Below, piece after piece: positions 1-13,300 of a DNA stretch of 64,000 bases. The notes beneath the pieces are model-generated. The model saw only the letters and a program-made list of their open reading frames with translations, was not told where the DNA came from and did not search any database. The number at the start of each line of letters is the position of its first letter. Within the stretch, counting starts at the first letter, position 1. The DNA comes from Rhyacichthys aspro (taxonomy: Eukaryota; Chordata; Actinopteri; Gobiiformes; Rhyacichthyidae), in assembly GCA_036850595.1 (NCBI GenBank), contig CM072163.1:3396595-3460594 (forward strand), written 5' to 3'. The position numbers were made by a program, and so were the translations under genes.

Positions 1-700
1 CAACACGTGTCAAACTCAAGGCCAAATGAAGCCCCTTGTAATGTTTTATATGGCCCTTCAATACATTTTGTAGGTAATATTTATGGGACTTTACAAAAGG
101 CATTAAACTATTCTAAAGATATGTATGTATGTAATAATAGGTTTTAACTGGACTGGAACAGGCTTTAGGTGCATTTGAACAGGTTTTATATGGACTTAAA
201 TGGGTTTTTGTTGGACTTGAACAGGTTTTATACGGACTTGAACAGGTTTTAGTCGGATATGAACAGGTTTTAGATGAATTTGAACAGGTTTTAGTTGCAT
301 TTGAACAGGTTATAGTTAGATTTGAACGGCTTTAGTTGGATTGGAACAGGTTTTATATGGACATAAATAGGTTTTTGTTGGACTTCAACAGGTTTTACAT
401 GAATTTGAACAGGTTTTAGTTGCATTTGAACAGGTTGTAGCTAGATTTAAACGGCTTTTGTTGGATTGGAACAGGTTTTATATGGACATAAATAGGTTTT
501 TGTTGGATTTGAACAGGTTTTAGATGAATTTAAGCAGGTTTTAGTTGCATTTGAACAGGTTTCAGTTGGATTTGAACAGGTTTTATATGGACTTAAACAG
601 GTTTTTGTTGGACTTGAAGAGGTTTTAGATGAATTTGAACAGGTTTTAGTTGCATTTGAACAGGTTGTAACAGCCTTAATAACCAGTGTACAAACCAATC
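1..700. mobile_element. hAT-like nonautonomous element with ~21-bp tandem array (cut by window edge)
   Basis: Bases 2-45 carry the terminus CACGTGTCAAACTCAAGGCC followed by a GGCCCTTCAATACATTT segment seen in the sister copies at 46.2, 33.5, 11.2 and 56.5 kb. From about 140 to 670 runs a degenerate array of a 20-21 bp unit (GAACAGGTTTTAGTTGGATTT-like). The apparent 88-codon minus-strand frame here is a by-product of the 21-bp period. The right terminus is not clear. Confidence 0.7.
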
Positions 701-1250
701 TAATTTCACTCAATGTGAAAAGTGATTTTTTTAAATGAAAAAATAACTCATCTTACATACAAAAAGTAACTCTCTTTGAATTTGTTTATTTTATAAAAAG
801 AAAGACATTAGATCTGTCCCAATACACCTTCTTGTGTTCTTGTGCAATTCACGTTCGTGACACTAAGGGGTGAAAGGTCGTAACCAGGCTCACCAGATGG
901 TCTGTGTTTGTTACGCTGAACAATCCGAGAGGGCTTCCACAGAAAACGTTTGCAAAGAGAACGTACTTTAACTGAATAATTGATGTGATTGGATTTATCA
1001 TCTGTGAGTGACTGTAGTTTTATTCTATTGTGTCCCCATTCTCCTCCTCCACCTCCACCTTTTAGTCACTATTAATTATCTGAACACGATTATATTAGCC
1101 ACCATCCCTTTCCTTGTGATGTTTTTTATGCAACAAAGAACAAAACCTGATAAAATAAACAACCAGCAAACATAGGGAAGAATCTAAACCAGAAAGAGAA
1201 GTCAGATAATCAGTTCATTTTCAGATAATTCGATGTCGAGGTGTGTTTAC
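701..1250. other. adcy3 intron, nothing recognised
   Basis: AT-rich intronic DNA between the array and coding exon 8. I see no further exon, RNA gene or complete mobile element. Confidence 0.5.
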
Positions 1251-1370
1251 CCTGGTGTCCAGCTCCTCCGGTTCCTCGGGCGTCGTGCAGGCGGTGTTCA
1301 CGCTGCCGTTACACTCTGTGGTGTTGATTAACAGCGGAGAGTTCCCGTTGGACGAGGTCACGGACAGCTT
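1251..1370 (-). CDS. adcy3: adcy3 coding exon 8 (C1b linker)
   Basis: 120 nt, in phase at both ends; acceptor GAGTTTAG, donor GTAAAC. It encodes a polar, poorly conserved Ser/Thr/Glu-rich stretch (KLSVTSSNGNSPLL ... PEEPEELDTR), as expected for C1b. The next exon is not within the window. Confidence 0.85.
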
Positions 1371-4300
1371 CTAAACTCAGAACAGAAACAGGAAGAAACC
1401 GGAGCTGTAGATAAACATTTTTGTAATAAATGTACAAATGTTGAGGTTGTTTTCAAATGCACCGTCACAGTTACGCTCAGATTTTGAATAAGCAAATTTC
1501 AGCTTTGAGTACGGCTACACACTCCTTGATTTTGTAGTAAATGACTCAGCTTTTTGTTTGTTTTAATGTTCATATTGATTATAATATTGCAATGGTAACA
1601 TGTTTATTCAACCAAATCAGGAAGAGAAGTCAGGAGGAGTAAAAAGGACATGAAATAAATAAATTATTCTCCTCATGTAAGACATCCTTATATTGTTGAG
1701 CAAATTTACCCAATTTAAACCTGGTGCTGAAATATTATTACAAAAGGCTGGCACAAAAATATAGAAGTGCATAGTTAGGAATGAGCATTTAACGAAAGGT
1801 TCCTCAGTTTGTAGAGACTCAAATTAGATATTTATATATATTAATACATCTGGGATTGCACTGTTTTATCTTTTTTTAGACAATTTTGGACATTTTTCCT
1901 CATTTACCATCACTTGATTTGCAAAGGATCCAGTTTTATTCCTCCTTTCGTAAAAAGTGTGTTTACTGCTAAAACTTGCAATGAGTTTACAAACTGGTTT
2001 ACAAGTTCTGTGGATAAATAAACACAATACAAAACAACATTTACAGATGCACTGTTTAAAATGTGGTGTTAAAACAGTGGGTAAAACACACATCTCCAGG
2101 ACATAATATTTATATTCTATTTAGGACAGTGATTGTTAAACTTTAATCACCAAGTACCATTTCATAATATATTTCTCTAAGTAACATGATTCTGGATAAA
2201 AACAGGTCTAAAGTGAGTTTAACTTCAATTTAAATACAGTTTAAGTTCTTCTTGTTGGACTTGAACTGGTCTAGGGTGGTTTTAGTTTGATTTAAACAAG
2301 CTTTATGTTGTTTAAGTTGGTCTTTGAAAGGTTTTCATTGATTTTAGTTGGACTTTAACAGGTTCTAAATGGTTTCAGTTTGACATTTATAAACTTTAAC
2401 CGATTTTAGCTGGACTTTAATTGCCTCAAGTAGTTGTCGTGCTGCATTAAAAAAAAAAAAAGAAGTGGTTAAAGGGGTTATCATTTCTAATTTCAGTCTA
2501 AAAAATAAAACTTCGGAGGGTCCCTGAGTACCAGCTAAAGAACTACAGTTTGAAAACCACTGATCTAGGACATTTGAATCATTTTTCTGATCAAAACTGG
2601 ATTTTAATTTCCAGGTTTTCCAGATCATGTGAAAGCCCTTAAACAACAGCAGTAAAAAGAGCGTGGTGTAAGAGAACAGTCAAAGTGTGAACTCACGACT
2701 CCGTTGATGCCGTTCTTTCCCACTGGGCCTTTGGGAACCACCACCAGGTACGTCTCGATGCCCCGCTCCCTCAGATAATCGCAGCGCTCGCCTCCGTTTC
2801 CCGGCTCCACGTCGAACTCTCCGTGAAGACACTCCAAAGTGCTCTGAGAGATGTGCACGCGCCTGAAAACGCAGAGTTTATTACAAAGACGGGACGAGGG
2901 CTGTGTCTTTTGGGGCTAAAACTGGACACAGTCCGGACTCACCCCGGGATCCCTCCGGCCTCCATCTTGTTTGCCACGGTGACGTCGGTGGACCAGACGT
3001 CGTACTGCCAGCGTTTCTGTCCCAGGACGCCACCGAGGACCGTCCCGCTGTGGACCCCGACTCTCATGTCCACGTCTGTCTGTGTCTTCTCTCTCACGTA
3101 ACTGAGGTGGATTCAAAATACAGCATTTGAGGAGACATTCGCTTGTTGTTTTTAACCAAAATCAAGAAGAAACACAGTCAACCGAAGGCTTTAAGTCTTG
3201 CTGTGGTCAAATGTGATTAATTCCACTCAATATTTTAAGAAATTCAAGTGCTGTATTAGTATCTGAGAGAGAACAATAAGATTCAAGGAGATAAATGCTA
3301 ATGAAACAGCTTTATGATACACTAGTCCTTATAAATAGCGTTCTGAGATATTAACGATCTCCATCCACTACTTTTTAGCAATTTAAAAAGGATTTGTTAG
3401 GATTTTTTATGTGATAAGGATCCATTAAATTAAAGAAGACAACCTGGCAACTCAGAGTTTCTTGTTCACTCTGAGTTCAACTGAGGCAGGAAAGCTATTG
3501 CGCAATAAAGTCAAGAAAATGAACGGCAAATGGCAAGTGTAATCAATCTGAAACAACCCTGAACAAGTAAAAAACATGTAATTTATGTGGATATGGAGTC
3601 TGCTCAAATATTTAAAAGAAAAAACGTAATGTAGAAACCAAAAAGTGATGTAAAATGATAATAGAATGGTTGCTACACAGGCTAAAGATAGTAAACTAAT
3701 ACAGTAAAATGAAGATAAATAAACATGTATAGCCTAATATTTGTACTTTTTCACTCATCTAAATCTAAATTAACCATCTTGAATGAATCTGGGAGTGAAT
3801 AGTACACTCAAAGTTTAGATAAACTCTCTAAAAACTCTTTATTTAAGGTTTAACGCGCTTAGTTGAAATAAAAGCACCTTCTTGAAGCAACAACAACTAA
3901 AACAGGATCCACTGCATTTCAAAACTCAACAGTTGTTCTTAGATGGTGAATACCAGCAGGGTGTGAAGTGTGGATTAAATTTAATTACCCTTACATAACA
4001 CCAGTCTATTACAAAAGATGTCTCTATGCGAACAAGAAGAAGAAAAACAGGAAAATCTGATCCTGCAAGTGCATCGTGACAAAGAAGAAAGTTATGTCAT
4101 TTAATAAAAAGCTGCAACGAGTGGATGTCTGCTTTGACTTTAAACTGACTTCACAACACTGATCGCTTTAATCCATCAGATTGATCAACGAGCAGCGTGT
4201 GACTAGCTCCAGACGATAAAACGAGAGGACACTCACGAGATGGCCTCCACCATGGCCAGCCCCATCATGATGGAGCAGGCGGCGTGGTCCTCTCTGTAGT

Positions 4301-7300
4301 CGGGCAGACCGCAGATACAGTAGTAACAGTCTCCCAGGATCTTGATCCGCAGCTGGTGGTATTTCTGACGCCAAGAGAAAAGAAGGATGTGTAATAATGG
4401 AAGACGGAGCAGTGACGGAGCAAGAGATGTTCAAATAAAGCTTATTAAAAAGACAGGATGTACATTAAAGTCAGAATATTATCTAATTTATTACAAATGT
4501 GATGTAATCCACTTAAAATGATCACAATGGGAATGAAATGTTAGAATTGAGCTCACATTATGCACCGACTTTGATGAGATGTTACCTAACGACAAAGTTA
4601 AACGTAAAAGTATAACATGCATTATTCTTTATCACATTATCTTAGCTTCACTGTGTCATATGAATAAGTGTAAAAGACAATAATACAAATGAAAAAATGA
4701 TAAAAAAATGTTTAAGAAATTGGTTATAATGATGATTTTGATAAATGATGTATTATGGGTGATATGTTTAAAAATATGCAAATTTACACTGGTCACGTTG
4801 ATATTATTTATATATTTAGAGTTGAGAGATTATAAAGTGACGCCATGTTGATGTTTTGCTTTGGATTTTAGAGTCAAAAGTGTTTAATAAAAAGAGAGAA
4901 TGAATGACATCTTCATGAGATTCATTTCTTTTGTGAAACCAGTGCAACAATGACAAAAGCAAAGGCAATAAACACAAATTTCCTTAGATTCTTTTTCATT
5001 AGAGATTACTTTTTCATTTAATAAATTTATCCAATAAATATCACAGGTATCTTTGTCTATGTAAATGCTGATAAAACACCTATTATTTCACTATAATCCA
5101 AAGCTAATAGTACACACAGATTATAAACATATTGTGCAACTTATAACTCAGATTTTGATGTAATAAACAAATGTGAAAATGTACTCAAGGGGCTCAGTGT
5201 TCAGGTTAAAAAAACGTGCTCTCGACTTTGTCTGAGTCAGGTGCACAGCCCAGAGATGCAGCAGCTGTGCATTATTATTCACATAACGCCTCCAAAGAAG
5301 GATTTTTGTTGAGGACAAAGCTCGTAACAAGTCAAACGGCAAATACGTCACATCGTGGATGAGTTAAATCAACAGAAAAACTTGAAATACTGTGGAATAG
5401 AGAGATTACGCATAAACGATGTGAGTATTTGTGAGTTCCCAGACGACTCTACAGCCTTGAGGACTAAGCGGTCATTAGTTAAATGAGTTAGCCGCCAGCT
5501 TTGCCCAAAACTATGCAATCATCGAAGATCAACATCCAAATTAGCCACTCCCTGAAGCACAATCTGAAGAGTTTAGTCAATCTTTAGTGTTTTATCTAGT
5601 TTTGTAACGCTTCAGCTGCTCTAGGGGCGTGTCCAGTCTAAATTAGCACGAGAACAGCGCAGCGTAACGTAATCGCGATAAACTCACTGCAGCCAGTTTG
5701 TCGAAGCGAGCGAAGAGTTCGTTGAGCAGTTTGACGAGCTCCTGAGCGCTGCAGGACGACGACAGCTGAGTGAAGCCCACGATGTCTGCGAACAGAATAC
5801 TGCAAGAGACAAGATACCAGTTCATATCCTGATAATACACACACATTTTGATTTTCTAAGTTCCAATTCCAGCACTTTTCAAGCACTTTTTATGTTTTTC
5901 AAGCACCTTACAACTGCAATGAATGTTTTTCTTATTTAAATCCATTGTGGGACAAAAAAAAGCTTTGTTTTAATTGCTAAATACTTAAAAATGAAATGAA
6001 ATGAATCAAAAAGATGTCAATTTATTGGATGAAGTTTGTTTTTTTTTGTTTTTTTTTTTTTACAGACGACTGATTTCTCAAAAATGAGCTACAGTCAGAT
6101 TTTGTTTGGGTTCAGAAACAGATCTTTAAGTTTTAAGTGAGATTGTAAATGATTAAAGCAAGGCAATCAGAATTTAAAGCTTGGAAATACTAGATTAAAA
6201 TTCAAGCATTTAAATGATTTCAAGCACACGTAGGAACCCTGAATATTCTCTACAAAGACAACAAAAGTAGAGGGAAAATATCGTGTTTTTCCATTTCAAT
6301 ATTAAAACCTGACCCAGTGGAAAAGGAGGTGAATACGTACCTGACGTTTTCGTGCCTGTACATGTACATAGTGTTGAACTGCTGCATCTCCTTCTGACTC
6401 TGCTCCTTCTTCATGTCCTGCAGCATCTCGTCAGCGATGTGTTTTGGGAGAATGGACAACAGCAGACGCTCCTACAGCCCACAAACAAACACTCAGATTA
6501 ATGCTTGATATCTCAGTTTATTTAGCTTAAATGAAATACAGTTTATATACAGCACTGTGAAGACGTTTTATGCAGGTGAGGATTTAAAAAGTAAACTAAA
6601 AAGGATGTTTATTTTTAGTTCTTTACAAAATGCAAAGTGAAAGAACAGAAGACAATTCTAAATCAAATCAATATTTGGCTCAAAACAGTAACAGTTTTAA
6701 TTCATCTCTCTCAGTTTGTGAAGGATCTGAGCAGGTTTTGATCAAACATTTGTTGAATCCCAGACAAAACCAGGCAAAACAAGACTAAACCAGACCAGAC
6801 CATGAAATGTTAGCAGGAACGTAGCTAAAACCAAACCTCTCAATATTGACGTTTTTCATCTATTTTTACAAACACCAAGAGAGTGAACAGACGAAATACA
6901 CTTATTATTTATTAATATTGAACAAAGAGTCCAGGGATTACAAGGTCTGGTTTAACCTACCAGTACTGTATATATCTTGATTGATTTTTTTCCATAGTAA
7001 TAAAAGAAGTGTCCTGAATTCACACTACAATAAAAATACAATAATCTGTTTACCTGACCTCTGAGCCCTGTGTTTTTATTGTGGTCACTCACGCTGCGCC
7101 TGGTATTTTTTATAGTTATTGTGCTTTAAAGGGTTATATTCTCTCCCTATTTTAGATAATAGTCTTTGAAGTTAACAATGACAAAGAAATGAATATTATA
7201 AAGTCTTTTTTGCTGGATTTATGTGTGTGTATTAGACCAGAAAGTGAGTAACAGGGAAACAGGCTTCTCTACAAGGCAATATCAATAAGAGTTAGAGTTT

Positions 7301-10300
7301 GAGCCCATGTTTTGAATGAACATATCTTGATTTATGCTGAAAACAAAAATCGAAAACTGTTTTTGACAACTGTGAACAGGACTGATTTGAGGTGATACAT
7401 ATTATAACAATTTCAGGAGCAACAGAATAAAAAACTAATTTGTTCGCTGTGCAACAACTGCTTTTAAATTAGCATCATGTGACTTTTGAGCCATTTAACC
7501 TTTAATTTATATTTTTAGTATGACGTTTTTTTGGTTTTAGTGTTAATTCAGATCCAAGACAGTGAAATGACTGAACTAAATACATGTTAGTATATTATGC
7601 TAGTAAAAGATTGAAATGTTTACGCTCATTTTAAACCAAAAATAACCATGGATATGAATTTGATCAATTTAAATGGCCTGAAATGTTTTGTACTGACATA
7701 TTTTGCCTTTTCTTCATTTACAAAACTGATTTTTTGGCAAAAATGTTTAAATACATCCACATAAATAATGCTCTGGCTTAGCTTTTGCCCTGATTTATTA
7801 GTTACCACCAAATTATTACAAATTTCACACCTGTTTTCTTCTTCTCATCAAGCTGTGTCTCACAAAAAAATTGATTTCTCTTCTTGTTAATAAAAATGTT
7901 AATACCCCACATTGATTTTGCCGTGGAGCGTAACATTTCTTATTGAGCGTTGTTTAGAGACGACCTCAAACTGTCAGTGAGACGTCGTTCACGGTGACCC
8001 GCTCAAACAAACAAACAAACAAACAAAACGGGACAAAAATCCTCAAAAAAAAAAAAAAATCAAACCAGCTCCGCTCAGATCTGTTTAAAACTGAAAAAAG
8101 AGACAGAGAGAAGAAGCAGACATCTCCATATCCTCCTCCAGAGCTGACTGAGAGACAGACCGACGGTGATTACAGCTGACACCGCCGCCGTCTCACGAGG
8201 CCTGTTGCCACGGTAACGGCAGCGACCGAAGGGAGACGGCCGGATGCCTCTCGATTGGCTGTTCTCGGTTCGGCCCTTCGTCGTTAAGTCTCCCCGTCAA
8301 GACCCTTTTAGCATTCAGGGAGTCATTCCTCCGTTTTTTCAATTCAAATCAATGTAACTAGATTAGCACATAATATCGTTTGTATTCATGATAATCCATT
8401 TTTGAGTTGTTCCAGATGTAGATTCAGTCTCTAATCCAGTTTCTCTGTAACGTTTCCAAAAATGTGGTTAAGTAAAATGAAAATGTGTGTCTTGTTTACA
8501 TTATAACTAAGGCACTGGATACTACTGACTCTTTTTTGCACTGGTCAATGATATTTTACCTTCAACTACTGCTAAAAAACAATTATGTGCACTACTTACA
8601 CACGCCAGATATTCATTTAGTCTGCTGCAGTGTATTATAATTTATAATAACATTAATATATGCAGTCCCAGTGTTTTTAAATACTCACTAAAGACCTGTT
8701 GGTTGCACTGGCTTTTAAGATTCAAAGATTCAAAATGTTTTTTATCATGTGTACAGTATAGAAAAAGGTTGACATTATTATTTTTTTCCCTTTGCTGTCC
8801 ACAATGAATGCCAGGCAATGTAAAAAAAATAGAAATAAAATAAAATCTTAATTATAAAATAGTTAAGTAGGTCTAAATTTAACACAAGTTGAGCTAGACT
8901 TTTTATCTATTTTATTAGTTTTATTTATTTATTTTCATCTATTTTGTTGTTTTTATGTCTTGTTTGAGTTGTTTTTTTTACTACCTTCCTATTTTAAATG
9001 TACTTTACTGAGCCTTTGGGCAGCAATGGTTGTTTTAAATGAGTGCTATTTAATATATATATAATGCATACAGTTTGTTCTGTATTTACTGTATATCTGA
9101 GGTATTCTGTTTAGTAGCAGTACTTTATTTTAAACTTTCTTTTCATGTTTCTAATTTCTTGATCTTAGATTTTTTTTTTTAATTTTGGTGGAAGTGCGAA
9201 GGACGAGCGAGTTGTCTTGTGTTTGTGTTTATTTTTGCATTTGCATTTTTGCGTGTGTAATGTTTATTATCTGTAATGTTTCTATGTTTTGTGTTTTTGG
9301 ATCCCTCATCTCAGGGGGCAGTCCTTTAAAAAAACTCAAGTTCAACTCAAGTAGTCCGTCAAAAACTGGAGTGAAATATTATAAAATGTTATTAATTATG
9401 TTTAGGCAGGAACCATAACTATACTTAAGGTTCCAGCAGGGCTTTGTGTGTCAGATTTAACGTGCTGAACGCTTTCTAAACACGTGCTACTTGAGCAGCG
9501 GTTCATTTCGAGCGCCGGATGTGAGGCATGTTTTCTGCTCCGTCTCTCACCTGCTGCTGGCTCTGCTCCTCCAGGTTCAGCTTCACCTCCAGAGACTGTC
9601 TCGCCTCCAGAAAAGCCTTGCGGTGCTTGCGGTCGGCCATGTAATAGGACATGATGCCCACGGTGATGGCACAGATGTAGATGACCACATTGGCGAACAG
9701 CTGCAAGCAAATACAAGTGTTATTGATTTGATATTCTATAGCACTGGTGTCAAACTGAAAGTGGTGAGGGGTAGCAATAGTAAATAAATAATAAATAAAA
9801 TGCATTTCAGGGGCCGAAGACTGTGAAAAATCCATCTAAAAACTGCTCAAATCCAACTAAAACTGCTCAAATCCAACTAAAAACTGCTCAAATCCAACTA
9901 AAAACTGCTCAAATCCAACTGAAATCTGTTCAAATCCAACTAAAAATTGCTCAAATCGAACTAAAAACTGCTCAAATCCAACTAAAAACTGCTCAAATCC
10001 AACTAAAACTGCTCAAATCCAACTAAAATCTGCTCAAATACAACTAAAATCTGTTCAAATCCAACTAAAACCTGATCGAATCCAACTGAAATCTGTTCAA
10101 ATCCAACTAAAACTGCTAAAATCCAACTGAAATCTGTTCAAATTTAACTAAAAAGTGCTCAAATCCAACTAAAAACTGTTCAAATCCAACTAAAATTGCT
10201 CAAATACAACTGAAATCTGTTCAAATACAACTGAAATCTGTTCAAATCCAACAGAAACATCTTCAAGACCATATAAAACCTGTTCAAGACCATATAAAAC

Positions 10301-13300
10301 ATCTTCAAGACCATATAAAACCTGTTCAAGACCATATAAAACCTCTTCAAGACCATATAAAACCTGTTCAAGACCATATAAAACCTGTTCAAGACCATAT
10401 AAAACATCTTCAAGACCATATAAAACCTGTTCAAGACCATATAAAACATCTTCAAGACCATATAAAACCTGTTCAAGACCATATAAAACATCTTCAAGAC
10501 CATATAAAACCTGTTCAAGACCATATAAAACATCTTCAAGACCATATAAAACCTGTTCAAGACCATATAAAACATCTTCAAGACCATATAAAACCTGTTC
10601 AAGACCATATAAAACCTGTTCAAGACCATATAAAACATCTTCAAGACCATATAAAACCTGTTCAAGACCATATAAAACATCTTCAAGACCATATAAAACC
10701 TGTTCAAGACCATATAAAACATCTTCAAGACCATATAAAACCTGTTCAAGACCATATAAAACATCTTCAAGTCCATATAAAACCTCTTCAAGACCATATA
10801 AAACCTGTTCAAGACCATATAAAACCTGTTCAAGACCATATAAAACCTCTTCAAGACCATATAAAACCTGTTCAAGACCATATAAAACATCTTCAAGACC
10901 ATATAAAACCTGTTCAAGACCATATAAAACCTGTTCAAGACCATATAAAACATCTTCAAGACCATATAAAACCTGTTCAAGACCATATAAAACCTGTTCA
11001 AGACCATATAAAACCTGTTCAAGACCATATAAAACCTGTTCAAGACCATATAAAACATCTTCAAGACCATATAAAACCTGTTCAAGACCATATAAAACCT
11101 GTTCAAGACCATAAAAAACCTGTTCAAATCCAACTGAAACATAAAAAATTCCAGTAAAAACCTGTTCAAATCCAACTACAACCTTGAACCCCAAAAGTAT
11201 TGAAGAACCATATAAAACATTGCAAAGGGCCACATTTGGCCCCGGGGCCTTGAGTTGACATGTGTGCTGAATACTGTAAATGCTGCTCTGTATGGTGATA
11301 GTGAGGTGCATTGTGTAAAACGCTGCAGTAAAATAGATCACATTTGTCAAGACTGTGAATAAATATCTTAAAATAACAATCTTTTCACTCCATCCTGAGA
11401 AAAAAAAGACATTTGACGCTCCTTACAACCCAGAGATAGTTTCATTACTTCCTGTTTCTGATCCGACAGCAGAAAATAAAGGAATTTGTTCTCAACATTT
11501 TAAATAAACTCATCACTTGACCAATTTACACTGGGTTTGTAGACAACAGCATGTCCCTACAGGGCTACCGTATGAGGAAAGAAGTGAAAAGAGTCTTAAA
11601 TAAATAAAAAAAAAACCCATCCTCTTCAATTTTCTCAACAAATTCTCAACCATTAAGAGATATTCTATCATTTTAATCACTAAAAACATGCCCATAAGGC
11701 TCTCAAAACTTCAAACAGTTCAAGTGAGAGTTACATCGATATTATTTACATGCTTTTTATTCCGTTTTTCATTAATATAACCCCACAATTTTCTTTTCAT
11801 TTCTACAAGCACCTAAATGTGACCATAAAAAAACAAAGTATGGGTTATTTCTTGGTGTAAATATCCTCTTTGGACCACACTTTGCATTAAATTAGTTCAA
11901 TTCTAAGTGTTTTATTTCCATTTTTCACTGTCTCATTCACAGCAGCACATGGTTTAGCTTCTGTGTTCATATTTCTCTAAAAACTACGGGTAGAAAAGCT
12001 GTTTGCCTTCAACAGATCAACTTCCTCTTGAGGCCTCTCGTTTTAATTTGGTTATGCATATACGGTTTGTACAAATATAGCGTATTAGCCCGGTGCAGCA
12101 AAAGGTGAACTGAGAAAACAAAAGATAAAGGAAGTTAAGAATGACCGAAACCTGATGAACACAAAGAAGGATTAGGTTTTAGGAGGAAACTCACTGATAC
12201 TGTGGTCCGTCCAGTTTCCATCAGTGGTTTGTGTGTATTTTGTGTTTGTCTGAAGGAAATCCTATCGGAGTTTGTAACTGTTAGGCCTCACAAAAACGAT
12301 AACTCACACAACCTCAACAAAACAAATATTGGCTTTTGCAGGGCTCCGTAGTAAAGAACATACTAACCAAGACTAAGTGTGTGATACATTAGAAGAAAAC
12401 AGTTGACCAAGACTTTTTGCCTTTCTAAACATAAATAATTTAATAATAAACTACCTTTCGGCTGTACAGTATAAATAGTGTTACCTGGATTTATCTCAAC
12501 AAACTATACACAGCCTTCTTAGAATAAACTTGAAATCATCTAAGGGTTGATTTAATTTAAGGAGCATCTTTTTCCAACTTTCTGCAAAAGAACAAAAGCT
12601 GTTCACTGTGAAAAATATCCAATAAGCGAACTATTTGCCACATATAATGCTAATCTAAACTTGCAACACTAAATTATTATCAGTACACAAAAGGCTCTAA
12701 GGGGACCAAACCACGAGGAAACATAATATACTGAGTCTTCTATCACACTGGTCGTAAAAACAAAGATAGCATGGCATTAGTGTTAGCATTGATGTTGGTT
12801 AATTTAAAAACATCAACGCACAAACAAAAGTATACGTCATGAAAATGTTACTCATGCAGAAGTAAAAGTAGGTAAAATGATTATTTGAGCAAGAGAAAAG
12901 GATTCAGGCAAAGATTACTCAGGTTCAAGATGTATTTGACAAATAAGTTCAGCAAAATCTACAACGACGACTACTACCACAAACTCAGGATGTACTTAAT
13001 GTGCTTCCCAATATCTTTAAGTTGAAAGTAAAAGGTATTCCGTTTATGAAATGTAGTTTTCTAAATATACAGTTACTCGAGGCATCCCAACGCTGCTTTG
13101 AACCCAATTAACTTACATTTGACAATTTCAAAGCATATTTTTAGACCAAGAAAGCATCTCCATCTTTTATAACATACAACATACGTCCCAAATTCTAGAA
13201 AAGCAATTAACCCACAACTATGTGTGGTTTGTGGAGGTTAAATGATGACGTCAGTTTAAATTAAGGCTGGGGTAAAACATTGATTTGTACAGACATTGTA

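Noticed and set aside
10180..11350. Minus-strand frames of 331 and 386 codons with heptad repeats
   Set aside because: They follow from the 21-bp period of a minisatellite, have no splice or start context, and share the same DNA in two frames.
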